From Anoxynatronum sp033549305 (GTDB taxonomy: Bacteria > Bacillota > Clostridia > Peptostreptococcales > Tindalliaceae), in NCBI GenBank assembly GCA_033549305.1, contig JAWSUV010000092.1, positions 1 through 10,857 of the forward strand: a stretch of DNA of 10,857 nucleotides, in the 5' to 3' direction. Below, piece after piece: positions 1 to 6,172 of the stretch (position 1 is its first letter; every line of letters starts with the position of its first letter). Below the pieces are notes generated by a model. That model was given only the letters and a program-made list of their open reading frames with translations. It did no database searches and was not told the DNA's origin. A program made the position numbers and the translations under genes.

Positions 1-62
1 TTCTGGAAGGCTACGATACACTGGTGGCAATGATTCGGGAGTACATGGTGGTGATAAAGTGA
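1..62 (+). CDS. C-terminal end of an unidentified protein (partial)
   Basis: Reading from base 3, an open frame gives 19 residues ending in REYMVVIK and stops at the TGA at 60-62. The composition looks like a normal protein tail. Another frame stays open to about base 89 but reads as low-quality sequence rich in Gly and Arg. Too little is visible to assign a family. The gap to the next gene holds a predicted promoter, so this gene is probably a separate transcription unit. Confidence 0.45.
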   Translation, partial: LEGYDTLVAMIREYMVVIK

Positions 63-110
63 TTATAGCGCCTCCTTATCGCTTTTAACATCGACAGATG
101 ACCGGTGCGT

Positions 111-140
111 ATGAAAAGCACCATTCGGGTATGCTATAAA
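111..140 (+). promoter_or_regulatory. Predicted sigma-A promoter with extended -10
   Basis: A -10 box TATAAA (135-140) is directly preceded by TGC, giving the extended -10 pattern TGn. A partial -35 box ATGAAA (111-116; 4 of 6 consensus positions) lies 18 bases upstream. Transcription would begin near 147, about 34 bases before the gene at 181. This is a motif match only. Confidence 0.45.
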
Positions 141-180
141 GACTCGATAGAATAACGCAGGATGGAGAGGGGGTTTTGCT

Positions 181-1047
181 ATGTCGTCAATTAGGACAAT
201 GAAGGCATGGGCTATTAAAATCGATCATTCGGAAAAGATTCCCGCAGCCTTTCAACAATCCATGGAGCAGGTTCTCAAAGAAAGCGCTGATTTTCCATAT
301 GTGATATCTGCACCCAAAAATGAGAAGACGGGCAAACCAGAACGTGATACACTGCTGGCAATGACCGATGAGGCTATCTGGGTGCTTGTGGACCAGGAAC
401 ATAAAGTTACGGCTGTCCACTTTCCCGTGGAAGGGGTTCAAACTGTCCAGATGGGAACGGTCTTGCTTCAGTCATGGGTAAAAATCTGTGGTAAGTCAGC
501 AGGCAATTTCGAATGTGCCGTAGTGTATTATGATACAGTGATGGAAGAGCTGTTTGTTCCGGTTCTGGATACCGTACGGGCGAAGATGCTGCACAATACT
601 TTTGAAGAACCCGAACCACACGTGGATGAACTGAGCTATCTGAAGGATGTCAGTTTGAAGTTCTATAATTATGGCGTTCAGAGTCTTTTGCCGGGCCAGA
701 AGGTATGCTGCAGTGTGTATCAGCCGCGGATCGATGAAGAAACTGTCAAAAAAGGAGAAACACATGAAACGGTACCACATCTTTTCATTCTTACTAAAGA
801 AGAGTTGATTCTTATTCAGGAAACAGAACAGGAAGAAAGGTCAGCAACACAGAAATACAGCGGAATCTGGACCTACTTTCCAATCAACCAGATCGAAAGC
901 TTCGATATCGAAGCCCAGCAAGACGGTCAATGGATGAAAGTTTCAGTACGTGCGGAAGGTCAGGAGCCGGTACAGGTAATGGTTGATCCAAGAAACCGAC
1001 AGGCAATCCAGGTATTGGCCAGCCAGTTGAAGACATCAATGGAATAA
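181..1047 (+). CDS. Unrecognised soluble protein with two PH-like halves
   Basis: This is a 288-residue protein with no signal peptide or membrane segment, rich in Glu and Gln. I do not recognise a named family. The ATG at 181 follows the ribosome binding site GGAGAGG (164-170). Two stretches look alike. Residues 58-90 have a hydrophobic strand LLAMTDEAIWVLV followed by VHFPVEGVQTV. Residues 201-242 have LFILTKEELILI followed by TYFPINQIESF. Both then run into a strand of the type SWVKI/QWMKV, and the second half ends in a predicted helix (about 271-285). This order of strands and a closing helix resembles bacterial PH-like domains, so a tandem duplication is likely, but that is inferred by eye. 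The gene ends 16 bases before iolB and is very probably cotranscribed with it. It could be a regulatory or scaffold protein; the function is unknown. Confidence 0.85.
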   Translation: MSSIRTMKAWAIKIDHSEKIPAAFQQSMEQVLKESADFPYVISAPKNEKTGKPERDTLLAMTDEAIWVLVDQEHKVTAVHFPVEGVQTVQMGTVLLQSWVKICGKSAGNFECAVVYYDTVMEELFVPVLDTVRAKMLHNTFEEPEPHVDELSYLKDVSLKFYNYGVQSLLPGQKVCCSVYQPRIDEETVKKGETHETVPHLFILTKEELILIQETEQEERSATQKYSGIWTYFPINQIESFDIEAQQDGQWMKVSVRAEGQEPVQVMVDPRNRQAIQVLASQLKTSME

Positions 1048-1063
1048 GAAAGGAGCACTCAAT

Positions 1064-1873
1064 TTGCGACGTAAGGAATTAATTATCTCCGCCCCCAACC
1101 CATTGGTTTTAGGCTACAATGCAATCACTGCCATGGACGGCCGGGCCAGTGAAATGCTGATGGACTTTGGAATACATTTTCTGGATCAGGGTATGGAGAT
1201 TGTCAATGACCAGAACCTGGAAAGAGCCTACCTGCTGCTAAAAGGCCAGGTGTTGTTTCAATGGGAAGGAAATGAGAAGGAAGCACTTCGCAGTTCCATG
1301 TTTGAAGAGAATCCCTGGTGCCTTCATGTCCCACCCGGGATAAAAGTGGTGATTAAGGCATTGGCTGCTGGCGCGGAAATAGCTGAGCAGAAAACTGACA
1401 ATCATCATACATTTTCTTCTAAGCTATATACGCCTGATGAATGTCTCAGTGAACAGTTTGGTGCCGGCACTCTGGGTGAAACGGCTACCCGAACGGTACG
1501 AACCATTTTTGACGATCGAAATGCGCCCAGCGCCAACCTGGTGATGGGCGAGGTCATCAATCACCCCGGCAAGTATTCCAGCTTTCCACCCCACCATCAT
1601 CCTCAGCCGGAAATCTATCATTACCGGTTTTACCCGGAGAATGGGTATGGCCACTGTGAGATTGGGGAAGATGTGTTTAAAGTGAAACACATGGATACGG
1701 CGGTACTTCCCGGCGGACTGGTCCACCCCCAGACGACCATCCCCGGCTATGCCATGTATTACCTCTGGATGATCCGTCATTTGGATGGTGCCCGGTTTGC
1801 GGAACGTATTTTTGTGGAGGAGCACAAGTGGCTGTTGGATCCGGATGCTGTTATTTGGCCGGATAAAAAATAA
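1064..1873 (+). CDS. iolB: 5-deoxy-glucuronate isomerase (KduI/IolB family)
   Basis: IolB converts 5-deoxy-D-glucuronate to 5-dehydro-2-deoxy-D-gluconate in cytosolic myo-inositol catabolism. The 269-residue length matches the usual size of about 270. It is a bicupin. The metal-site region SSFPPHHHPQPEIYHYRF (172-189) supplies His177-179, Glu183 and His186, with another His at 221 in the segment LPGGLVHPQ. The segment GYAMYYLWMIRH (228-239) is also typical of the family. The start is TTG at 1064, chosen because AAAGGAG (1049-1055) sits 8 bases upstream. No other inositol genes (iolA, C, D, E, G) are visible, so either they lie to the left of the window or this copy works in another sugar-acid route. 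The family call is firm; the exact substrate is less so because the gene is isolated from its pathway. Confidence 0.88.
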   Translation: MRRKELIISAPNPLVLGYNAITAMDGRASEMLMDFGIHFLDQGMEIVNDQNLERAYLLLKGQVLFQWEGNEKEALRSSMFEENPWCLHVPPGIKVVIKALAAGAEIAEQKTDNHHTFSSKLYTPDECLSEQFGAGTLGETATRTVRTIFDDRNAPSANLVMGEVINHPGKYSSFPPHHHPQPEIYHYRFYPENGYGHCEIGEDVFKVKHMDTAVLPGGLVHPQTTIPGYAMYYLWMIRHLDGARFAERIFVEEHKWLLDPDAVIWPDKK

Positions 1874-1890
1874 GTTGGGTATAAGGGATG

Positions 1891-1917
1891 AAGCACCGCT
1901 AACAGAGGGTGCTTTTC
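1891..1917 (+). terminator. Probable weak intrinsic terminator after iolB
   Basis: AAGCACC (1891-1897) pairs perfectly with GGTGCTT (1908-1914) around a 10-base loop. The T tract is short: four T counting the last two bases of the stem, then C. It lies 18 bases after the iolB stop and before a separate promoter, so the position fits a terminator, but the tract is poor. Confidence 0.55.
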
Positions 1918-2073
1918 TGGTATCTGCATAAAATATGTAAAATTTTTAAATATTTTCTGAGCAGAAAAACCTTGAACCTTGCAATAAGCTCTATAAACCC
2001 GTCATTTATGCCTTCAAGAGAAGCATAAACTAAAAAATCATGCGTTGCTACGTCAAATAACAGAAAATTTAAA
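1918..2073 (+). other. AT-rich non-coding stretch with a long hairpin
   Basis: No convincing gene is present here. The clearest structure is TTTATGC (2005-2011) pairing with GCATAAA (2023-2029). The stem continues inward as TTC (2013-2015) with GAA (2020-2022) after one bulged C, giving 10 base pairs and a 4-base loop. No T tract follows on either strand, so it is not an obvious terminator. Base composition is clearly more AT-rich than the genes on either side. Confidence 0.4.
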
Positions 2074-2114
2074 CGATGCATCGCGTCGACAACTCAATCC
2101 TGTGCAAATTGGCA
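2074..2114 (+). promoter_or_regulatory. Two dyads upstream of the DUF3870 promoter (possible operators)
   Basis: CGATGCATCG (2074-2083) is a perfect 10-base palindrome. TGCAAATTGGCA (2103-2114) is symmetrical at 10 of 12 positions and ends two bases before the -35 box at 2117. Sites at this distance suit an activator or a repressor. No regulator is identified and the binding role is inference. Confidence 0.35.
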
Positions 2115-2116
2115 TA

Positions 2117-2145
2117 TTGAAAACAAACAAAAAGATGTGTATAAT
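2117..2145 (+). promoter_or_regulatory. Near-consensus sigma-A promoter for the DUF3870 gene
   Basis: The -35 box TTGAAA (2117-2122; 5 of 6 positions) and the perfect -10 box TATAAT (2140-2145) are separated by exactly 17 bases. Transcription would start near 2152, leaving a leader of about 40 bases before the ATG at 2192. This is the best promoter match in the window. Confidence 0.8.
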
Positions 2146-2160
2146 GACAATGTGAATCTT

Positions 2161-2173
2161 TCGAATATTTCGA
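2161..2173 (+). repeat. Small inverted repeat just after the transcription start
   Basis: TCGAA (2161-2165) and TTCGA (2169-2173) form a perfect 5-base inverted repeat around TAT, about 10-20 bases after the predicted transcription start. The position suits a roadblock operator, but it is short enough to be chance. Confidence 0.3.
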
Positions 2174-2191
2174 GTTGGCGGTGACAAGTCG

Positions 2192-2563
2192 ATGATGAGT
2201 TTTTATCCGGATCAGGCGGTTTACTTTATCTCCTATGCCAAATTGCCTGGTGAGATTCCGGCAGCCAATGTGCATAAGACTGTTGGTGTGGGACTCATCA
2301 TTCACCAGGAAACCGGTGAAATCATTGACATTTCGTGCACATTGTTAACGCAGGAAGCGTGCTTTTTTCTGAAGTCTGTGCTGCGGGGCAGAAATGTACA
2401 TGAAGATGAACCGGAGGAAATTGCAGAATTAATTCGCCAGCGATACCATGGATTTGCCCAGAAAGCAGTCTGTGTGGCGGTTAAAGGAACCATCGATAGG
2501 TATTTTCAGTGGAAAAATGCAGGACAGTCCAGCGAACCTGAACTGACCGGTGAAGAATCCTAA
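2192..2563 (+). CDS. DUF3870 domain-containing protein
   Basis: This is a 123-residue soluble protein of unknown biochemical role. It matches the DUF3870 pattern as I know it: an opening strand with SYAKLP (14-19), a hydrophobic segment VGVGLIIHQETGEIIDISCT (31-50), and RYHG (84-87) followed by AQKAVCVAVKG (89-99). The last 13 or so residues are polar and probably disordered. Two ATG codons stand in tandem (2192 and 2195). The only ribosome binding site is a modest GGTGA (2180-2184), which fits either. The gene has its own strong promoter and is followed by a terminator-like hairpin, so it looks monocistronic. It sits upstream of amino-acid catabolic genes, which suggests an accessory or sensing role, but this is inference. 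Confidence 0.82.
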   Translation: MMSFYPDQAVYFISYAKLPGEIPAANVHKTVGVGLIIHQETGEIIDISCTLLTQEACFFLKSVLRGRNVHEDEPEEIAELIRQRYHGFAQKAVCVAVKGTIDRYFQWKNAGQSSEPELTGEES

Positions 2564-2595
2564 TAAAGATCGTTTGATCTGCTGCTTTGCTTACG

Positions 2596-2620
2596 TCCAC
2601 CATGGTTCCCCCATGATGGA
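2596..2620 (+). promoter_or_regulatory. Leader hairpin (10-base arms, one mismatch)
   Basis: TCCACCATGG (2596-2605) pairs with CCATGATGGA (2611-2620) across the loop TTCCC, with a single C-A mismatch. No T tract follows. It lies ten bases upstream of the long terminator-like hairpin at 2630-2701. Together they form a structured region between the DUF3870 gene and the aminotransferase gene. A smaller 5-base hairpin, AGATC/GATCT (2567-2580), precedes them. Confidence 0.5.
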
Positions 2621-2629
2621 GAAGTGAGT

Positions 2630-2701
2630 AAAATCCAGTGCCACAGGGTCTGTTGTTTCTTGTTTGTCAAAAAGAACAATACCTGCTGGGCTGGATTTTT
2701 T
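2630..2701 (+). terminator. Long multi-tier intrinsic terminator or attenuator
   Basis: The outer stem is AAAATCCAG (2630-2638) with CTGGATTTT (2691-2699), nine perfect pairs running into six T (2696-2701). Inside, CAGG (2644-2647) pairs with CCTG (2682-2685). Inside that, TTGTT plus CTT (2653-2661, one bulged T) pairs with AAGAACAA (2672-2679). The T tract makes termination likely. It ends transcription of the DUF3870 gene or attenuates entry into the aminotransferase operon. The internal arms are longer than a simple terminator needs. Confidence 0.65.
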
Positions 2702-2788
2702 GTCGCTTTCGGTGCTCCTTATGGGTTGCTTATAAGAAGTGACTAATGAGAAAAACGATGGCAAGCAGCGGAAAGGGGAATAGCCAAT

Positions 2789-4147
2789 ATGAGTTTAAAC
2801 AAAGCGCCAAAAAATCATGTGTTTTACCGAAACCAGAACTGGATTTATCCGAAAATTGAAAAAGGGGAAGGTGTGTACCTGATCGGGGATGACGGCAAAC
2901 GGTACATTGATGCCTGTTCGGGATCAGCTGTGGCCAATATCGGCCACGGGAATATGGAGATCGCTGCTTTTGCAAAAGAACAAATCGAACGGGTGGCGTT
3001 CACGCATCTTTCCCGCTGGACGGTGGATACGATTGAAAAATGTGCTGAAAAAGTGTGCGAATGGACACCGGGTGATCTGAATCATGTTTACTTTGTATCA
3101 GGCGGATCAGAATCCACTGAAACGGCCATTAAAATGGCGCGCCAGTATTATGTTGAACGGGATGGCAAAGCGAGTCCCAAATGGAAAGTGATTACCAAGT
3201 GGCATTCTTTCCATGGAAATACCCTGGGAGCACTCTCCATGACAGGTATTCCGGGAAGGCGAAATATCTATAGTCCGATGCTCATTGACTTCCCGAAAAT
3301 TCCACAATTTTATCATTACCGAAACCCCTGGAACTGCGAAACGCTGGAAGAAACCAGCGTGAAGGCGGCCGAGGCACTGGAAGAGGAAATCCTGCGCCAG
3401 GGACCCGAAAACGTATCTGCCTTTATCACGGAACCGGTGGTGGGCTCAGCAGTTCCGGGAGTTCATCCGGAAAAAATATATTTTGATATGGTGCGCGACA
3501 TCTGTACACGGTATGATGTGCTGCTGATTATGGACGAAGTGATGGCCGGTTTTGGCCGTACAGGGAAGAAATTTGCCTCCGATCATTATGCAGTGGTGCC
3601 GGACATCATGACCTGTGCGAAGGGGATGAGTTCCGGGTATACCCCCATCGGCGCCGCCATCTGCAACGATGAAGTCTTTGAAACGATCATGGTGAAAGGG
3701 TCCGGCAACTTTATCCACGGGCATACGTATGCCAGCAATCCCTTGTCTTGCGGCATCGCCTGGAAAGTGCTGGACATCATCGAACGTGAAGGGTATTTAG
3801 CCAATTCAGCTCAGCAGGGCGCTTATTTTGGTGAACGGCTGCAGGAGCTGTACCGGTATCCCATCGTTGGAGAGATCCGTGGAAAAGGCCTCATGATGGG
3901 GATTGAATTTGTGAAAGACAAGAACACCAAAGAGCCGTTTGAAACCGGCGATAACTGCAAAGGAAAATTTACGGTTAACTGCCTGGAAGCCGGCTTAGTA
4001 CCGTATCCCGGCGGTGGTTCGGTGGATGGTGCCCGGGGGGACGACACGCTGCTGGCGCCACCGATCAACATCACGCGGCAGGAAGTGGATCAATTGATGG
4101 ATGGTCTGCATGAAGCTATCGGCAAAACGACCCGGCAGTTATTGTAG
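2789..4147 (+). CDS. Class III PLP-dependent aminotransferase
   Basis: This is a 452-residue cytosolic fold-type I aminotransferase of the ornithine/GABA/omega-amino-acid class, the usual length for the group. Visible landmarks in order are SGGSESTETAIKMARQY (104-120, phosphate-binding turn), WHSFHG (138-143, aromatic residue stacking on PLP), Glu215 in ITEPVVG, Asp249 in MDEVMAGFGRTG (pairs with the pyridine nitrogen), Lys278 in TCAKGMSSGY (Schiff base) and GHTYASNP (311-318). RGKGLMMG (364-371) precedes the C-terminal domain. The ATG at 2789 follows GGAAAGGGGAA about 10 bases upstream. The BKACE gene starts 27 bases downstream, which strongly suggests that the product of this transamination is a beta-keto acid and hence that the donor is a beta-amino acid. 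The amino donor cannot be read from sequence; taurine, beta-alanine or GABA transaminase activity are alternatives. Confidence 0.92.
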   Translation: MSLNKAPKNHVFYRNQNWIYPKIEKGEGVYLIGDDGKRYIDACSGSAVANIGHGNMEIAAFAKEQIERVAFTHLSRWTVDTIEKCAEKVCEWTPGDLNHVYFVSGGSESTETAIKMARQYYVERDGKASPKWKVITKWHSFHGNTLGALSMTGIPGRRNIYSPMLIDFPKIPQFYHYRNPWNCETLEETSVKAAEALEEEILRQGPENVSAFITEPVVGSAVPGVHPEKIYFDMVRDICTRYDVLLIMDEVMAGFGRTGKKFASDHYAVVPDIMTCAKGMSSGYTPIGAAICNDEVFETIMVKGSGNFIHGHTYASNPLSCGIAWKVLDIIEREGYLANSAQQGAYFGERLQELYRYPIVGEIRGKGLMMGIEFVKDKNTKEPFETGDNCKGKFTVNCLEAGLVPYPGGGSVDGARGDDTLLAPPINITRQEVDQLMDGLHEAIGKTTRQLL

Positions 4148-4174
4148 AACTGTCTTTCGAAGGAGGAGAAGCCA

Positions 4175-4996
4175 TTGGAAAAACTGATCATCACCATCGC
4201 TCCCACAGGCAATGTTCCCACGAAAGCGATTAATGCCAGTACTCCCGTCACCTCTGAAGAAATCGTGTCAGATCTGGAAGCGTGCGAAAAAATGGGTGCT
4301 TCGGTCGCCCATATTCATGTTCGGGACGAGGCGGGAAAACCGACCAGCGATCGGACACTCTTTAAACAGGTATTGGATTTAATGGAACAAAAACAATTGA
4401 AAATTATCCGGCAGGTATCCACAGGCGCCCGCGGCGGGGGTAACACGGCAGAATGGCGCAGCCAGATGCTGGACCTGAACATTGAAATGGCCAGCCTCTC
4501 CACCGGTTCCTCCAATTTCCCCAACGGGGTCAATGCCAATCCGCCGGACCTGGTGGAACACCTGATCAATAAGATGATGGAGCATAACGTGAAACCTGAG
4601 GTAGAGGCTTTTGACGTTGCCATGATTGACAATGCCAAATTTCTTCTGAAAAAAGGCGTCTTAAAAGCACCGCTGCACTTTAATCTGGTCATGAACGTGC
4701 CCGGTTCCATTGCAGGGACACCGAAAAACCTGCTGCACATGATTGAGAGTTTGCCTCAGGATTCAACCTACAGTGTCATGGGAGTGGGCAGAGCCCAGGT
4801 GCAGATGCTGGCCATGGCCATTGCCATGGGCGGTCATATCCGTACCGGCCTGGAAGATGTGCTGGTGTTAAAAGACAAAGCACCCGCCAGTAACCAGCTG
4901 TTGGTTCAGCAGGTGCTGGACATCGCCATGGCGGTGGGACGGGAGATCGCGACCCCGTCTGAAGCCCGTCAGATGCTGGGACTGGATCCTTTATAG
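4175..4996 (+). CDS. Beta-keto acid cleavage enzyme (BKACE, DUF849)
   Basis: BKACE enzymes condense a beta-keto acid with acetyl-CoA to release acetoacetate and a new acyl-CoA, using a metal in a TIM barrel. The 273-residue protein aligns by eye without gaps over its first 50 residues with lysine-pathway Kce as I remember it. It keeps the metal ligands His46 and His48 (AHIHVRDE), Ser82 (QVSTGA), and Arg223, Glu227 and Asp228 (RTGLED, equal to Kce Arg226/Glu230/Asp231). Position 14, a Glu in Kce associated with the substrate amino group, is Val here (TGNVPTK). This argues against 3-keto-5-aminohexanoate as substrate. The start is TTG at 4175, set by AAGGAGGAG (4160-4168). It is cotranscribed with the aminotransferase upstream and probably with the transporter downstream. 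The family is certain; the substrate is open. Confidence 0.92.
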   Translation: MEKLIITIAPTGNVPTKAINASTPVTSEEIVSDLEACEKMGASVAHIHVRDEAGKPTSDRTLFKQVLDLMEQKQLKIIRQVSTGARGGGNTAEWRSQMLDLNIEMASLSTGSSNFPNGVNANPPDLVEHLINKMMEHNVKPEVEAFDVAMIDNAKFLLKKGVLKAPLHFNLVMNVPGSIAGTPKNLLHMIESLPQDSTYSVMGVGRAQVQMLAMAIAMGGHIRTGLEDVLVLKDKAPASNQLLVQQVLDIAMAVGREIATPSEARQMLGLDPL

Positions 4997-5003
4997 GTCA
5001 TCC

Positions 5004-5043
5004 GGCGCTGAGTCTTTTTATACTGAGAGTCAAGCGCCTTGAC
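5004..5043 (+). promoter_or_regulatory. Competing inverted repeats between BKACE and transporter genes
   Basis: GTCAAG (5029-5034) and CTTGAC (5038-5043) form a perfect repeat around CGC. AGCGCC (5033-5038) can instead pair with GGCGCT (5004-5009). The two pairings share bases, so only one can form at a time. There is no T tract after either, so read-through into the transporter genes is expected. The role is unclear: an operator, an RNA switch, or simply a processing or stabilising stem. Confidence 0.4.
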
Positions 5044-5082
5044 AGTCAATGTATTCGCCAAGAAAACGAAAAGGGGGATATT

Positions 5083-6081
5083 ATGAAAAAGCGACAGGTA
5101 ATTATGTTATTGGCAGCCGTATTGACTCTGAGTGTGATGGTTACCGGATGTGGCGGCGGTGCTGGCGACGGTGACGGAGATGCACCGGCAGCAAGCCAGG
5201 AGCTGCTCTTTGCAACCGGAGGAACAGCCGGAACGTATTACCCGTTGGGTGGTGCGATTGCAGCTGTGTGGAATGATAATATCGATACAGTGAATGTGAC
5301 CATCCAGCCATCAGGCGCCTCTGTTGAAAATCTGCGTTTGCTGGACAGTCGGGATGCTGACATCGTAATGGCCATGAATAATATTGCAGAGGATGCCTGG
5401 TACGGGGAAGGATCCTTTGAAGGAAAAGAGGTTAAGGGTTTCCGCGCTGTGGGAGTTGTTTATCCGGAGATTATTCAGGGAGTTGGTCTCGTGGAAAGCG
5501 GCGTTTTCACAATCCAAGACCAGCTTGGCAAAACAGTTGCAGGGGGTCCTCCAGGAAGCGGAACTGCCGCAACGACGCCTCACATCTTTGCTGCCTATGG
5601 CATTGGCGAGGGTGATATGACTGTTGTCAATGATACCTTCGGGGACGCTGTCGATAAAATGAAAGACGGTCATGTGGATGCTGCCTGGAATGTGTTGGGC
5701 GCTCCAGCATCAGCCATTGTTGATCTGCTGACAGTCCGGGAAGTAGCATTCCTGGAAATTACAGGAGCTGAACTGGAATCTCTGCAAAATGACTTCCCGC
5801 TCATTGCTCCCTGGGTGATTCCGGCGGGCACATACAACTATCGGGGTCAGGATTATCCGGAAATTCACACCATAGCGCTGCAAGCGGTACTTTACGTGCG
5901 GGACGACATGGATGACGATACAGTCTATAACCTGGCGAAAGTCATGTACGAAGAAACAGAAGCCATTACCCGTTCTCATCAGACAGGCAGCCAGGTTCTG
6001 CTGGAAAATGCATTAAATGGGATCACCACGGAGTTTCATCCTGGGGCTATCAGGTTTTATGAAGAACAAGGGATGATGTAA
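5083..6081 (+). CDS. TAXI-family TRAP transporter solute-binding lipoprotein
   Basis: This is the extracytoplasmic ligand-binding subunit of a TRAP transporter of the TAXI type (332 residues). Residues 1-22 are a lipoprotein signal: a basic KKR start, a hydrophobic core, and the lipobox VTGC with Cys23 as the lipidated residue. A flexible Gly/Asp linker follows (24-39). The mature domain opens with ATGGTAGTYYPLGGAIA (44-60), the hallmark of TAXI proteins. The segment GPPGSGTAATT (155-165) is also typical of the ligand site region. The ATG at 5083 follows AAAAGGGGG. It is followed by a DUF1850 gene and a fused permease, the standard TAXI gene set. TAXI substrates known from other systems are mostly carboxylates such as glutamate and 2-oxoglutarate. 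Here the neighbours suggest an amino acid that feeds the aminotransferase; this is inference. Confidence 0.95.
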   Translation: MKKRQVIMLLAAVLTLSVMVTGCGGGAGDGDGDAPAASQELLFATGGTAGTYYPLGGAIAAVWNDNIDTVNVTIQPSGASVENLRLLDSRDADIVMAMNNIAEDAWYGEGSFEGKEVKGFRAVGVVYPEIIQGVGLVESGVFTIQDQLGKTVAGGPPGSGTAATTPHIFAAYGIGEGDMTVVNDTFGDAVDKMKDGHVDAAWNVLGAPASAIVDLLTVREVAFLEITGAELESLQNDFPLIAPWVIPAGTYNYRGQDYPEIHTIALQAVLYVRDDMDDDTVYNLAKVMYEETEAITRSHQTGSQVLLENALNGITTEFHPGAIRFYEEQGMM

Positions 6082-6112
6082 TGAATGGGTACCCTTTTTA
6101 ACGGATATCAGC

Positions 6113-6136
6113 AGCCGGGCGGCAAGCCGCCCGGTT
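6113..6136 (+). promoter_or_regulatory. Very stable GC hairpin downstream of the binding-protein gene
   Basis: CCGGGCGG (6115-6122) pairs perfectly with CCGCCCGG (6127-6134) around the loop CAAG, and a G-U and an A-T pair extend the base. No T tract follows. The position, 33 bases after the binding-protein stop and before the membrane genes, fits a stem that protects the upstream mRNA so that more binding protein than permease is made. Confidence 0.6.
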
Positions 6137-6172
6137 CCATTACCTTCCCGGGAATGAAGTGATGGTAACACG

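Noticed and set aside
67..86. Terminator after the first partial gene (AGCG ... CGCT then TTT)
   Set aside because: There are only four base pairs around a 9-base loop, too weak to claim.
1899..2081. 60-codon open frame on the minus strand in the gap after iolB
   Set aside because: It has no good ribosome binding site and runs through the iolB terminator-like hairpin. I cannot connect its composition to any family; the AT-rich spacer explains it.
2711..2731. Possible sigma-54 promoter before the aminotransferase (GG ... TTGC)
   Set aside because: The GG lies 15 bases before the GC instead of the required 10, so the -24/-12 spacing fails.
5039..5044. Perfect -35 sequence TTGACA before the TAXI binding-protein gene
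   Set aside because: Nothing like a -10 box is found 16-18 bases downstream (the region reads GAAAAC), and the hexamer is part of the inverted repeat.
6087..6100. GGGTACCC followed by T5 after the binding-protein stop, as a terminator
   Set aside because: The palindrome has no loop and cannot form a hairpin; the real stem is further on at 6115-6134.
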